Shown here: positions 13,114-25,311 of the stretch, in pieces
How the letters are laid out: each line of letters begins with the position of its first letter
Position numbering within the stretch: position 1 is the first letter of the stretch
Source of the DNA: Russula earlei
Taxonomy: Eukaryota > Basidiomycota > Agaricomycetes > Russulales > Russulaceae
Assembly (NCBI GenBank): GCA_025769875.1
Contig: JAGFNK010000101.1
Coordinates: 62,001-126,000, forward strand
Length of the DNA: 64,000 bases
Direction: 5' to 3'
Made by a program: the position numbers and the translations under genes
The notes under the pieces: generated by a model
Told to the model about the DNA's origin: nothing
Databases searched by the model: none
The model's input: the letters and a program-made list of their open reading frames with translations, nothing else

Positions 13114-13259
13114 TGGACGAACAGGAAAAGGTTAAAGGAAGAGACGAACCGAACGACGTGGCGTCAAGATGTGTCGTGGGAAATTCACAGCTGGACGGGC
13201 TTATTAATGCTCGACTTGATCCCGCCCATCATTATGGCAAAGCAAACGATTGATTAACG
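13114..13259. promoter_or_regulatory. Short bidirectional promoter
   Basis: These 146 bp separate the start codons of the minus-strand ERV29 gene and the plus-strand coiled-coil gene. Both promoters and 5' leaders must fit here or overlap the genes, so the two genes may be co-expressed. No specific motif is claimed. Confidence 0.55.
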
Positions 13260-14991
13260 ATGCCCCATCTCGTTCCCGACGACGCCTCTCTCACAAAATG
13301 GCAATCAATCAGGCCTTGGCGTCCTCGTCTCTCTCTCTCAGTCATAGAAATCACTTCCGTCTCGGCTACTTTCGTCATTTCTTCCCTTTCATCCAATACC
13401 CTCAACCACCACGACATCTTGGATGCTGACGACATCCCAACCCTCAGCACAACAATCCAGCCTGCTGCCACAGATTCCCTCTCGAAGGGTGTCTCTGTCA
13501 ATGTCAATGGAACTCCTTGGCGAAAGTGCCTCGCGCGGTTAGCCGACGAGGCGGATGAAGCCATGATAATCATCATCTACGGACTCATGCCAGGGCGCCA
13601 TTATGATATCGAACTCGGTATCATTCCTAGTGACGAAAAGCTCAAACGTCAAATCGTCACCGAGAATGCAAGTGCGTATCCCTTCAGTTGTCCTCACGTT
13701 CATGGACACTCAACCGTCCGCAGCCGATGATCGTGCGGTACTGGATCCTGACGCCGATCAAGGTATTCCATCAGCCGGTGCATTTCCACTGGTTACCTCC
13801 AATCCTCCTGCCGTTGATCCGTCGCCATCTCCCCCGTCGCCATCTCCGCCCCCGACGCCCAGCGGCGGCGCATCCCTTTCTTCCCAGACTTTCGAAGATC
13901 ATCTCGCTACGCTCCAGCTTTCTCTATCTCACGTACAGGCTGAACACGAAACGCTCTCGAATACGCTCAAGTCTGCGCGCCGCGATTCTCAAAGGGCCCA
14001 GGCAGCCCAGCGCGCGGAAACCGCTTCGCTCAAGCGCGCCGCGCAGAAGCACTCCGCCGGTGACACGCGTATGAAGCAGAAGGCGCGCGCCCTCGAAGAG
14101 GCCGTCAAGCAGGCCATCAAATGCCGGGAGGACGTCGAGGTCGAGTACGGCGTGCTGGAGGCAGCCCGCGTCGAGCAAGAGGCAGAACTCGCCGACGCGT
14201 CGCGACGGTTTGAAGAGGCGCGAGTCCGAGCGGAGGAGTGGCGAGCGCGCCGCAAGAAGGCAGAGGAGGAGGCGAGTAGCAGGCTACACGGTGCCCGAGC
14301 CGAGCTCGGCGCCGTCGAAGCCCGCCTCGAGAAGCTACGCGCGAAACGCGAGAAGCTCGAAGGTCGTATAGGCGCCGAGACAGAGGAGGGAGAAGAGGAG
14401 GGAGGGGATGGGGAGGGTCCGAGTCGTAGAGGAGCGGACGAAGACGGTTTGGACGGCCCTGGTGGCCTGATTGGTGAGCTCGAGGCCAAGCTCCGCGAGA
14501 CGTTGCTCGAGCGCGAGCGCATCGAGGCAGACCCGTACGGACAACCCATCCCCTCATCACACCTCGATGAGCCCGCCATCGCGGCCATGGCTGCGGCTGA
14601 TACCCGCACGCATGGACACGCCCCGAGTCATGGACGCCACGCTTCCCATCCGCATTCCCATCCCACGGTGCGCGGCAAACGTCCAGGTCCGCCCTTCTTG
14701 CACCATCACTCGCACTCATACTCGGCGCGCGCCGCAACCGTGTCCTTTCCCGCGCCCGCCTCGGCACCGCTCGTGACGCGTACTCCGATGGCGTTGCCGT
14801 CCACGTCACCCCGCGGTTACCACCCCACCCGGGTCTCCGGCCCCGGGGCTGGGAAAGGCTTGGTCGCGCGGAGAAAATCGTCGCCCCCACCCCACACGCA
14901 AGCGGAGAAATCGATCGCCCTCTCGCTCAATGCACCACCGTTTGAACCTGTCTCTATCAAGGGCAAGACCGGTTCGCGCGGGGGGGCTTAG
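13260..14991 (+). CDS. Protein of unknown function, FN3-like start and long coiled coil
   Basis: Two exons, 13,260-13,671 and 13,724-14,991, joined by a 52-bp GT..AG intron in phase. The first exon has a beta-sandwich-like stretch ending in IIYGLMPGRHYDIELGII, which resembles the last strands of a fibronectin type III fold (for example LTPGTEYDVEV). A Pro/Ser-rich linker follows (codons near 13,800-13,870). Then comes about 200 residues of charged heptad-like sequence rich in Ala, Glu, Arg and Lys (13,890-14,370), an acidic patch, a His-rich segment (14,600-14,720) and a basic Ser/Pro tail. I do not recognise a named family. A structural or scaffold role is a guess from the coiled coil. GC and Arg/Ala content are higher than in the neighbouring genes. 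Confidence 0.8.
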
Positions 14992-15260
14992 CGAGCTCTT
15001 GGGCATAGCGAAAACAAAATGCTCTGTAGAGATTGTCCCCCATTCGCTAGTAGTGCATGCAATCAATATTTATGGCCCTCTCGACCGTCTCATCGTTGTT
15101 TGTACCCATCTGCCTGCTCCACTGTGATTGTAGCATAATAATTTAATAGATTTTTGTTCTCACCTCCCCCTTCTCAGCACCAAAAAGATGAGGAAGGAAA
15201 CGTGTCGGAACTATCGATAACAGACAATCCATGCGTGCATCATCAAAAAGTCATGTTCAT
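14992..15260. other. Short convergent intergenic region
   Basis: These 269 bp lie between the ends of the plus-strand coiled-coil gene and the minus-strand NOL10 gene and should hold both 3' UTRs. Nothing else is seen. Confidence 0.6.
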
Positions 15261-18112
15261 TCATGCCTGCGTCTGCCTCAACGCATTTTTGCTCCCACTC
15301 CTCATCCCACGCCTGCGCTGCGTCCGACCATGTCGTTCCTGCTCGCTCAACGCCCGCACATCGGGATCCTCCCCTCCCCTTTCCAGCCCCGCCCCAAACC
15401 TCTCCACGCCTCTGCGGGCGTCTTTCAAAGCACGCTTCTCCCCCCCCCTGCCCCGTCCCCCGATCGCGACGACGCCGTGTCCGAGTCCGTCCCCGTCTGT
15501 TGGCCTGACGTCCGACGACTCGATGGGGGATCTGAAACTCGAACCGGGCGTCCAGGAGACCGCCGCCGACCCGTCGCCCTTGCGGAGGACGCGCTGCTCG
15601 TCGTGCTCGGCGTGGCTCGTCGTCGGCCCATCGTCGCTTCGCAGCCGTCGCTGGCGTTGTCGACGGTGGCCGAAGGGAGCGGAGGGGTCCCTGCTCGCCG
15701 CCGCGTGACCCGAAACCGCTGACGGCTGCGCTTGGAGAGGGACCAGGCGCACGTTGGCGTTCGGTGGTCGGCGGCGTCCGGACGACGTTGGCAGCTTCTG
15801 GCGCGTGTGTGAGGCTAGGTCTGAAAAGGAGAGGGCGTTCGTCGAGTGTTTCCAAACGTGTGAGACAAAGGGAGGGGGGGGGGACGGGGGAAGCTTACCT
15901 CCAGCTTCGCTGCTATCCTCGCTCTCCGACTCGCGCTCATGCTCGTCCTGATTGTCTGCACTCTCACTGCCACTTTCGCCCAGACCGTCCGAGACCTTCT
16001 CGCTCTCCTCCTCCTCGTCCTCAACGGCCGTCCTACCACGACCCCAACCTTTGCCCTCCGCCTCGGGCACGCGAACCCTCTTCTGCGCGGCGGCAGAAGG
16101 GTTGAGCAGCGCATATTCACGGCTTTCTTCGTCGACCTCGAACTCGGGGTCCTCAAAGAGCGCGGCGAACCGGGCATCGGACAGGAGGTTCGTCTTCTGC
16201 TTGGCCGGAGGGGCGCCGTCGACCTCGACGTCCATGGCAGCATCGCCGTGCTCCGTGGCCTTTTTGCGTTTCCTCTCTTCTCGCTTCTTTTCAAGCTCTT
16301 CTTCTCGCACGATCTTCTCTGCGAGAGCCTTGTTGACTCTGACCTTTACATCGTCCTTACGCGCTCGTATGCGACCCTCGGCGAGCTTGTCCAGCTTTTC
16401 CTGAACCATCTTCGCACGGTGTTCCTCGTAGACGTAGGGGTTGGCGATAACACGTGCGACATCGTACAATTTGAGAGAGAGGAAGTAACCGTGCATGTAC
16501 GGCTTGAGGGAGGGCGTGCCGACAAGATGATCCAAGCCCAGACTAGATTCAAAGGGAAAGGACGGATTGGAAAGGCCGACATCGTATAGAGTATTGTCGA
16601 TACGTACGTTGCGAGTTCCGGACGGGAAACGAATTTGTAATCCTCGTAAACGGTTCGCGCGCCACCGGCGCTGTCCTCCAGTTCTTCCGTAATGTTCTCC
16701 AGGAAAGAGCACCATCGAGGGGCCGGCCCAAGTTGGGGAATGTAATACGTTGTCATTTGGATGCCCTCATTCGCCGTCATGAGAAGACCGCTCCCAGGTA
16801 AATGGTGAACGTCATTCAGGTCTGTCGCCGGAGTCAACGACGTGAAATTTTCTGATGGCTGGAAGGATACAGATACGGTTCATGGAGCTGCCAGAAGAAT
16901 AAAGCCCGCCGGACGCACGCTATTGCGATCCCAAATCTTGATAACCTTCTTGTCTGCGCTGACGACCAGGCCGTCGCCGGCCATCTTTGCGCCGCCTTCG
17001 ATCCAGGACACCCTCTTGACGGGCAGTCCGTATCCCTGGTCTTTCATGGCAAACGGCCGCCGGGACCTGATGTCGTAGAGCAAGGTGTGACCCGTGGAGG
17101 TGCCAACGGCATACGAGAGTCCGTCGGACCGCGAGGCCAGGGCGGTGACGGACAACCGCGGGCTGCCGTCGGCGTCGACGCCAGGCAGCGCCGCCCTTCC
17201 GACCGTCCCGAGGGGGACCAGACGCGAACGGGGCAGGGCGAGGACGCCCAGGCCGCCCCGAGATCTCGGATCCCAAAACTCGACCGTCCCGTTCCCGTCG
17301 ATCCCGAAGGCCCACAGCCCGTGGGCCTCGTTGACGTCGACGGCGTTCACGCCGGCCACGGCGCTCGCGTCTCCACCGCCACCGCGATCACCGAGGCCAA
17401 GGACGAGGGGGCTGAGGTAACGGCCCTGCTCCAAGTTGAGACGGTACACCTCGTTCCCGGACGCGCCCAAGAGCACGTCGCAGCTGGGGAAATGATAAGC
17501 GAGCGCGCGTCCGCAGCGAGGTATCCGCGTGCGGTAATGAAACCCGCCTTGCGTGTGCAGCTCGACGGTGCGGTCGGCCTGCAGATGCAGCGTCTTTGTC
17601 CAATCGTCGGAAAGTATCTGTGTGAAACGGTGGCGCGTTCAATGGACGTTTCGAGAGGAAAGGTTGCAGACCGCCCGCCGCCGCCCCTCTCTGGTGCGCA
17701 ACGTGTAAAAAAAATAAAATAAAAGAAAAGAAACGCGAGGGCCAAGGACGGCGAGAGAGATTGAGAGGGAACGACGGCTCACGATGAAGTCGACGTTCTC
17801 GATGTCGGCGTGCCGTTCGAATTTGAGCGCGAGTTGGTCGAGGTCCCACACGCGCATTTGGGGCTTGTACGTGCCCGTGGCGATGACATGATGGCCGTCG
17901 CGCGTGCCCTTGACGCGGATGCTTGCTTCCGGGAACTCGAAGTGCTGTATGAGCTCTATGGCGCCCTCGACGTGCTCGCGGACGGCGCGCTTGCCCTTGG
18001 CCTTGGCTGCGCGCTTCCGCACGAGCCAATCTGGTAAGGAGGTCGCAGACCCCGCGGCGGCGCCATTGACCGTGTAGACCTTGACCGACTGGGCGTCGTC
18101 GACGGCCACCAT
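15261..18112 (-). CDS. ENP2: ENP2/NOL10 ribosome biogenesis WD-repeat protein
   Basis: Homologue of yeast Enp2 and human NOL10, nucleolar components of the small-subunit processome. The start chosen is the ATG at 18,112 (MVAVDD, followed by QSVKVYTVNG); an upstream alternative would need a non-ATG start. N-terminal family blocks: SLPDWLVRKR, IELIQHFEFPEASIRVKGTR, ATGTYKPQMRVWD and LKFERH. A WD-repeat region follows (VLLGASGNEVYRLNLEQGR, GTVEFWDPRS, SADKKVIKIWD), then LKPYMHGYFLSLKLYDVARV. The C-terminal part has a Lys/Glu helix, the NUC153-type motif DARFAALFEDPEF with EYALLNPSA, an acidic stretch, and a basic end RRRGMRSGSKN. At least four short introns are needed, including one near 15,880. 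The Gly/Asp-rich insert near 17,360-17,400 is unusual but in frame. Confidence 0.9.
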
Positions 18113-18393
18113 TAAAAGCGTTAAATTATTTTGAAAAAACAAAATTCGTCACCAGTTTAGACATGCCACGTGGCCGGTCCGTGAGGCCCGAGAACAAAAG
18201 GTATATTGTGCGTAGCGTAGAATGATGGGAAAACAACGTGCCAGCAGAACAAGGTCGCAGGACACATAGCTTTCTCCGAATAAGGATACACTTATAAAGA
18301 ACGATACACGAGGGAGGCTGTGTGCTAATGTAACGGTTGTAGCAGTGATGCGGATAACAATACAGTATAATCGACGAAGTCCCAACTCAACCC

Positions 18394-18942
18394 TCAAAGC
18401 ACGAGCGCGGTCGCAGCCAAGCCTGCGAAAACTGCGAAGAGTTGAGGCCCATGGGAAGTGAGAGAAACGCCAGCGTTTGCTTCGCTCGAAGAGGAACCTG
18501 TTGCGATCGGACTCGGGGCTGACTCTGACGCCGATGCGGAACCTGTCGACGCCACTAGATTGCCCACTTGGGGGTTCGCGATCTTGGGGGTTGAAGAAAT
18601 CGAGGCAGTTGGCTTTGGACCAGGAGCGGTTATCCAGGTGCCGGGTAAATCGGGCTGTTTTTGTGGGAAGATAAACGTCAGCGCCGGGTTGTACATCCCA
18701 TCCCTGGAGGGAACACCTTACTGAGTCTGCAGCCCTACATGCCCAGTAGCGGCAGAATTGCCTCTTTTGGAGCAGCGCCCCGATCGAGGGAACAGGAAAA
18801 GCCAATGTCAGAGGCACTGGTGGAAACATCTCTGGTCAGCATGGTGGCGCCGCAGTCGGGTCAAGAAACCAAGAAACGACTCGCATAAATGAAGATGCAC
18901 CGCGATCAGAAAGAAAGCAAGAAGGAATGGAGGCGTGCGCAT
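18394..18942 (-). CDS. Small secreted, probably GPI-anchored protein of unknown function
   Basis: The ATG at 18,942 opens a signal peptide (MRTPPFLLAFFLIAVHLH). A 52-bp intron in phase leads to DVSTSASDIGFSC and GAAPKEAILPLLGM. A second junction leads to GMYNPALTFIFPQKQPDLPG. The rest is a Ser/Thr/Ala-rich stalk ending in a hydrophobic tail (FAVFAGLAATALVL) and stop at 18,394-18,396, typical of a GPI-attachment signal. The protein is about 150 residues. The second intron as read is only about 35 bp, which is short, so that junction is uncertain. No catalytic family is recognised. A cell-surface role is inferred from the two terminal signals. Confidence 0.6.
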
Positions 18943-19625
18943 GGTGAACTCAAGAAAACGGGAACGAGAATTGAAATGACAGAGAGCAGGGGAGACTTCG
19001 TGGGATTCGCGGTCCCCCAGACCAAGTATAAATACCAGAACACATACAAAGGCGGCAGCGATGTCGAAAGACATTACAGCACAAAATATACAAGAGGTGA
19101 CACGGCGCCCTCTTCGACTCGGCAGAAGTGGCAAGAAAGAAGAGCTGCCATTGTCCACAATGGCAAGGGCGATCACAGATGGGGGTATCGTGACCCGGTT
19201 TTGCTCCGCGTGTCCGCCACATCAAGTAATGCATTATGCTGTCTCCCAGGATGAAAAAAGCGCACTATCTCAGCCGAGTTACACATGTCCACGTTTGCTG
19301 AAGCAATCCGCGGAATAGTGTCCGGAAAGCTGGGGAAAAGTGGAAAGCAACCTTGTTCCAAATTTGGGACGCAAGCACAAAGTGACGCCCAAAGTCGACT
19401 GTGACGTCCGGGTATTGTAATTTTGCACTGGCGAGAAGAGCAGCCTGTAACGAAGGTGGTAGTTTGAACGGGTGGCGGACCCTCAACATTGTAATACTAT
19501 CGTCTTCCCTCCTCCCACAACGAACGTGCCTGCGCCCAGACCTTCAAGACGCCTGTGCCGATACTGCGACGCGTCGCCGTTTGGATCAGCAGGGCCCATG
19601 AGGGGCGGGACGCGCACTTTCACAC

Positions 19626-21544
19626 TCACTTGGCCTTTTCAACCTCATCTAAAGGAACCCACATCGACTTGACTTTCGGCGGCATTGCCACCTTCGTCGT
19701 CTTTGGACCGGAACGCCGCTCCAGCTCTGGCGGACCAGCTGCACCGCCCTCCAGGACGACCCACTGGATACGATAGGTTTTGCGTATATGCGAGAACACA
19801 TGCAGGACATCCCCGGCGCGCTCGATCTTGACGACTCGGAGGACGCCAGACTGCGCAGCGTTCGCAGCTTGTGAGGTTGTGTCAAGGAGTGGCGAGTTTA
19901 TTAGGCGAGACAGCAAGGTCGTGGCGGTCTCCCTCTCCTCCGAGGCAGATATCGAGGCAGGTACCTCTGACGAAGTAGGGAATTCGTGGAGACCCGCCAG
20001 AAGTCCTATGGGAGGAATGTCAAACAAATTTCCCTCTTTTCCATAGCGCAGCGCGACGAACCGCCCTCCGGTCGCCGAGTCAGCAGGAACCAGCGAGCGT
20101 TGCCGCTACGCCATTCGACGACGCTCACAATGTTGAGCTCTTCCCTTTGTTTCTTGCGTTCCATCTTCATAGGATATGATGTCACTGGAGGTGCATCGAA
20201 ACCATCTGACAGGGGTATCGGATCGCAGAGGTTGCAGAGGTCTTCAATATCCCCAATCCCGTCCTTCATAAACAGGGGGTCAAGCCATGACGAACGCTAG
20301 CCCAGTCGGGTCACGGTCACCTTTTTGGAAATCTGGTACGCAAGGCACCATCGTTGAAGTGGGCAGCCGTCGCAGTTTGGGTCTCGGGGCTTGCACACAG
20401 TGCTCCCCAGCTCGATGAGCGCCTGATTCACATCGCCGGCGCAAGTTGCTCCGTCGACCAACGTTTGGGCGCCCTGCCACAGGAGGTCGAGGGAGGCTTT
20501 GCTCTTGGGCGATGCGTGTATCGCAAGGAGCCGGCTGATCAATCGACTGACATTCCCATCTAGCTGAGAGGAAACTTTTTTCAAATTCATACCGAGGCAG
20601 TCACGATCGGCTTACCACAGGGACCTGCTCATTGAAAGCGATGGAACATATCGCGCCGGCGGTGTAGCGCCCGACGCCTGGAATGAGACCTTCCATATCT
20701 TTGGCATTATCAGGAAGACGGCCATCTAGCTCTTCAACGACTTTCTTTGCTCCTGCGAGGAGGCGTGCAGCCCTTGAGTAGTACCCGAGACCCTTCCAGA
20801 GTGCATTGACGGTGTCTATATCTGACGCGGCCTCGACGATGCAAATACGTCAACAACGGCGACCGTGAGAGGGATCGACAGTCCGATGACGGGAAACATA
20901 CCAAGTCGTTGATTGTCGGGAAGCTTCCGAGGTCTTTCAACGTGTCATCCCGAGCAGGAACAAAAGCTAGCGTGCTTACCTGCTCATCCACCTGTTGTAG
21001 TAGGGAATGACGGTGGCAACTTGTGTCTGCTGGAGCATGATCTCCGAGATCCAGACCTTGAGCGAGGAACGGTGAGCGGCGCGGTTGGGCAGGTCAACAG
21101 GTGAGCAAGGCGGTGGACGTGTGGGGGGGGAGGGCGACGCACTTCGTACGCTCGTTGGGCGCGCGCATCCGCGTCCAAGGAAGGGTCGAACGGTTTCCTC
21201 CATGGCATCCCGCGCGCTTCGTGCACGCCAGCGTACCACTCGAGCAGAGCGGGCCTCATCAGAGCAGGAGAGGATATCGAGTGCCGCGACGGCGGGTGAG
21301 GGGTGACATAATAATGGGCTCGCGACGCCGACCGCCCCTCTGCCCGTTCGCGTTCGTCGTCCGCGGGACTCTTCTTCTTCTTCGCCGCCGCCGCCGCCGC
21401 CGCCGAACGCCGCTTGGGCCGAGTGGCAGCAGCAGGCCTCCTCCGAGTCTTGGCGCCTCCGGATGATGGGCCAGTGCCAGGGGGAGAAAATTCTGACCCA
21501 CTGTCCTCGCTGGAGAACTCGATGTCCTTTTTCCGCTTCGCCAT
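19626..21544 (-). CDS. MYH1: A/G-specific adenine DNA glycosylase (MutY/MYH)
   Basis: Base-excision repair enzyme that removes adenine mispaired with 8-oxoguanine. The start is the ATG at 21,544 (MAKRKK); a further upstream start would not be ATG. The N terminus is basic and Ser/Ala-rich, suitable for nuclear targeting. The glycosylase core follows: [11 protein letters not shown], then [19 protein letters not shown] with the catalytic Glu of [10 protein letters not shown], the helix-hairpin-helix [14 protein letters not shown], and [11 protein letters not shown] with the essential Asp. The iron-sulfur loop is intact: four Cys spaced 6, 2 and 5 in [17 protein letters not shown]. The C-terminal NUDIX-like lesion-recognition domain has [11 protein letters not shown] and [13 protein letters not shown]. 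Several short introns interrupt the gene, one just before LDGNV. All key residues are present, so it should be active. Confidence 0.94.
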
Positions 21545-22086
21545 GGCCGGTGAAAATCTGCTGCTGCCACCGTGGCCAGCCCCGAAAGTGGTTGCGCGTG
21601 ACAGGACGCGACGGGTCACGCTGTTTGTCAGCAGCTGTTTAAAAAAGGCGATCGAAGTTTGATTTTTTTCTTCTCTAATGGACGCGCATTATTGTCCCCC
21701 TACGCTGTAACGATTCAATTTTCGCGTAGGAGCCTACAGCGTGTCCAAGAGAGAGCGTGTCTCCAGCTGGAGTATCCTCCTTTCTTTCGAGTTCCGGTCA
21801 CGGGTGGAGCGATGTTCCTTACCGGGGGATGAACAATTTCTGCCTACAGATTGGTACGGCGGGGTTGCAATGGTCTATACATCTACGTTTCTTTATTCAC
21901 TGTATTACAACTGTTGAAAAGTACAAATCCCTTTTTACTACAGTGCCCTCTAGTTTCGGTGCGTAAAATGTCATGCAATCTAAAGATGGGTGATACGTGC
22001 AGTAACACGATGGCTACCCAAAATCTGTGAGATGCCATCATATCATCGACTGGGCAGTGGGTGGGGTTCCCCCCAGCCTACCAAGA
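21545..22086. other. Intergenic region
   Basis: Between the start of the MutY gene (-) and the end of the DUF1275 gene (-). No coding segment or RNA gene is recognised. It should hold the MutY promoter and the DUF1275 3' UTR. Confidence 0.5.
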
Positions 22087-23168
22087 TCATGGTTTCCTTG
22101 GGTCGGAAGCCTGTCGTGCCGGAACAAAGAACCAACTAAGAGCGATGAGGACACGTAACCCTGTGCAGATGCCCAACGACGCGGGAGAACCGATCGACTG
22201 CAAGATCGCACGACTGCAAAATCCTCCGACAAAGAGGGCAGTGACCGCAATGATTTTGTGATCTCGCGACGCTACCCGACGTGTGACGAACAGCTTCGGG
22301 TCGGCCATAAGCTCACACCACACGGTCGTCAGCACGACTTTTTTCAGATCGATCATCCGTCGTTAGCCGCCATTGCCTCGGAGAGAAAGGGGACGTACTC
22401 GTGGTCGCGAATTGGGTGTTTACACGCTTGCCCATGATGCCCTGCAAACCCATGCTCGCGCTTATCAGGCCCAAACACGCGTAAGTGCCAGCGCTGCTCC
22501 ATGCGGGCACGGCACGATCCGATGCGACGCTGCCCTGCCCGCTCTTCCAGAGCGAGATTGCGGCCGCCATCGTGAACAACGCCTGGATAAAGGTGCCGAG
22601 GAATAACCACGCCCGGGTCTTCGCGCCTATTCGGTCGCCGATGCGACCAATAAAGGCTCCGAAGAGAAAGGTGGTCAGAGACGTGAGGGCCTGCTTGTCG
22701 GCGAGATGGAATGAAGTGTCGCGGTGCCCGGGAGAGCCCTGGAATAGGCGTGCGATCGCAAGTGCGAGCTACATCGTTAAAACGGTTCGCATTTAGTAGA
22801 GGATCTGGGTGTGTGCGAGACAGAGAGAGAGAGACGATATGCACCTGCACCGAGTTGCCGGTTTGGAAGGCACACCAAACGAATATGGCAGAGAAGGATA
22901 TCGCGTCGCTGTGCGATCACGGAAGTAAGCGATCGTGGTAGAAGGGTGAGAGAACGGCGCACATCCATCCTGTCATGAAACAATATCCGGCGAGCGGAAC
23001 AGTCGAGAGCTCCGGATCAACTTGAGTCATGAGGAAATCCCGGAGACCGCGCCATGAATGCAAAGGAGATAAGGACGAGGATGGAGACGAGGATACAGGG
23101 GTCGGGAGGGCTGCCTCATCGGCCTTCTTCACTGCAGCAGACGAAAAGGCAGCCTTGAGGGAGGACAT
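22087..23168 (-). CDS. DUF1275 (YoaK-family) membrane protein
   Basis: Multi-pass membrane protein of the DUF1275 family, function unknown. The ATG at 23,168 gives a Ser/Ala-rich cytosolic start, then DPELSTVPLAGYCFMTGWM, the first membrane helix with the family GY-x-TG pattern. A spliced exon carries SFSAIFVWCAFQTGNSVQ, matching the conserved QTGN. Then LALAIARLF, TTFLFGAFIGRIGDRIG, WLFLGTFIQALFTMAAAISL, LGLISASMGLQGIMGKRVNT and VALFVGGFCSRAIL-type helices, with stop at 22,087-22,089. There are six or seven hydrophobic segments in all. Introns near 22,365-22,400 and 22,780-22,950 are needed; exact junctions were not all fixed. Confidence 0.85.
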
Positions 23169-24413
23169 GATAAGACCGTCGCTGGGGTGAGGGTGCACGG
23201 GAGTAGCCCGTAGGTAAAACGAGTCTCAACCGTTGAGATGAGAAGGGAGAGCGACTGAGGCAGATTTTAAGATGGGACGAATCCCGAGTTGCGAAGACGG
23301 CGGAGGTGCGGATAAAAAAAGGCGATTCATGGCGTTCGAGGGTGGTGGCAGCAGAGCAGCCAAGATATCGGCAATCGTGCCGAATACGCCCAAAGGCGGC
23401 TAACGGCGCAGTCAGTTCGACCCCCCCACCAACCGACCGAAAATATTAGTTTGCACTTCCGACTTGTGCTACTGTTCGCCCTTTCAAGAAATCCGGGTTT
23501 GAAATACCATTTGAAGGGAGGCCTCCAAGTGACAAAGATCAAAATGCTGAAGAACTCGATACCATGATTGGTGGGTGAACGCTTCCATTTCCACCCCAGC
23601 TTCGTTATTCCATCTCCTCTCCTATCCAAGCTGATATGCAACTCTGTGTCGTTTTTGAATTGGGCAGATCCTGACACCCCAGGGTCATCGATTGGACTAC
23701 TGTCTGCCGATCTTAGGGTCGATCTTCAAGCCAAGGAATCATTCCAGGACGGGTAACGTTACATGCCGTTGGCTGCTGTGTGTTCAGCGGACACAAAAAA
23801 CCGTCGCCGCCGCTTTCCGGCCCTCCGGGGCGACGTTCCCCTTTTAACAATAATGGCGTGACGTGATCCCAACCGACGTGCTTTTTCGCTTCCCTCCGTC
23901 TCCCCTTCCCAGCCTCAACAAGCTCAGACTCGTATACAATTTGCTTGAAATCACCTCGTTGGCATCAGCGGAGTTCATACAACGTCAGGAGTTTAGAGAA
24001 CTAGACAATCTTTCTTATTTCGGACACTTGCAGACGGACAGCATGTCTTCGAAGTTCGTGTTGATGCCGTGGTCGTTGTCCGTAGATTGGAATCTCCTCC
24101 CTGCCTGTGTTGAGGCTTTGCACACTTCTTGTGCCTGGTCGTTTCTTGGTGGGGTATATTCCTTACAGCCTTCATTGTTATTACCGAAGAGAAACGAGCG
24201 ATAGATGTATTAAATGAACGGTATAGGCTGAGTCAGGAACGCAAACTCTGCGAAAGAAAAAATAGAGGTAACTGAACACAAACATGTAAATGCGTGTGGC
24301 AAAAGCATCCTTGAATGTATCAAAAAGTTCCAGGCCCAAGATATATACAGGCCACTAAATATATTGTCTCTTTGATCATGCAGCTGACACGCTCCTATGA
24401 CTTTCCGAATTCC
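23169..24413. other. 1.2-kb intergenic region
   Basis: Upstream of the DUF1275 gene (-) and downstream of the KNH1-like gene (-). Short open frames show no conserved features. Nothing further is supported. Confidence 0.5.
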
Positions 24414-25140
24414 TCACAACATGCCAATGGCAACGCCAAAGGCAGCCAGCACAGGTGCAGCAGAGACCTCGAAATTTGCGAAGGCACCGTTTGGTTTAGC
24501 GGTGCTTGTTGAGGAGGAACCGCTACCGGTGCTCGAACTAGAAGCAGTCGAGGCAACGGGATTATCAGTAGGCGTCGAATTGGTCGTGGGATATGCTGCG
24601 CCCAAAGGCTTAACCTCGAAAGGTAAGGAAGTAGCATAAACCTGTCATGCTAGGTGAGCTTGGGATACGGGCAGAAAAATAATGAATACTACTTTGGTCT
24701 GATCGAGTGAGTCGGCGAGCATGAGGGTATAGTTAAGCGCTGGGATCAAGGCAGCTTGTTGGGTTGTAATACTATGCGAGCAGTCGGCGTTGGGAATGTT
24801 TGCGACGATAGCTTCGGGAGCCGCTAAGATGGTGAGGTTCGTGTTGGCCACTCTGGAACATTTCGAGTGAGCATTCACCCCTGTCAAGATACAAAAGCAA
24901 AGCGCACAAGAGAATGTATGAAGTAGCCGGGGGTGAATCATTGCAAGACCAAACGAGAGTATTCTGAGACTCGGCAACTTGGGGATGAAGCACTTGAGGT
25001 TAGGGGGAAGGAACGCGCTCCGACGGGCACTCACCCCACCAAAGGTTGGGCCCACCGGGGCTGAGAATTTGGAAGGTAGCAACGGTGGAGCTAACAAGTG
25101 CGCTGATTACAGCGAGGGAGGCGAGCCGAGGGCTGAACAT
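24414..25140 (-). CDS. Kre9/Knh1-like Ser/Thr-rich GPI-anchored wall protein
   Basis: Matches the basidiomycete Ser-Thr-rich GPI-anchored family related to yeast Kre9/Knh1 (cell-wall beta-1,6-glucan assembly). The ATG at 25,140 starts a signal peptide (MFSPRLASLAVISALVSST), then ATFQILSPGGPNLWW. Splicing in phase gives VAESQNTLVWSCNDSPP, SYILLVANTNLTILAAPEAI, a Cys in PNADCSHSITT, LIPALNYTLMLADSLDQTK and VYATSLPFEVKPLGAAYP. A Ser/Thr stalk and a hydrophobic C-terminal tail (FEVSAAPVLAAFGVAIGML) complete a GPI signal. About 190 residues from four exons; the intron acceptors before VAES, VANTN and VYATS all keep phase. It is divergent from SNF8, with 171 bp between start codons. Confidence 0.87.
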
Positions 25141-25311
25141 GATTTTTCGAAACCACTGGGGAGCGCGGGTAAGGAAAGCACCACCTGTGGGTCGACGTGA
25201 AAAAATTCGGACTAAGAAAGTTGAAACCGGTATCCGCGGGCCAGCGGGCCAGTCGGTCCGCTGCTTAAAGTTGGTGCCATTGTCGCACTTGTCGTCCACT
25301 TGTTCGTGTAG
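25141..25311. promoter_or_regulatory. Bidirectional promoter of KNH1-like gene and SNF8
   Basis: These 171 bp separate two divergent start codons, so both promoters lie here. No specific binding site is claimed. Confidence 0.55.

Noticed and set aside
13989..14890. Minus-strand frames of 206 and 257 codons opposite the coiled-coil gene
   Set aside because: Compositional shadows of a GC-rich Ala/Arg/Glu-rich exon, full of Ser/Arg runs.
15154..15722. Plus-strand frames opposite the NOL10 C terminus
   Set aside because: The minus strand carries the conserved NOL10 end; the plus frames have only Pro/Ser-rich noise.
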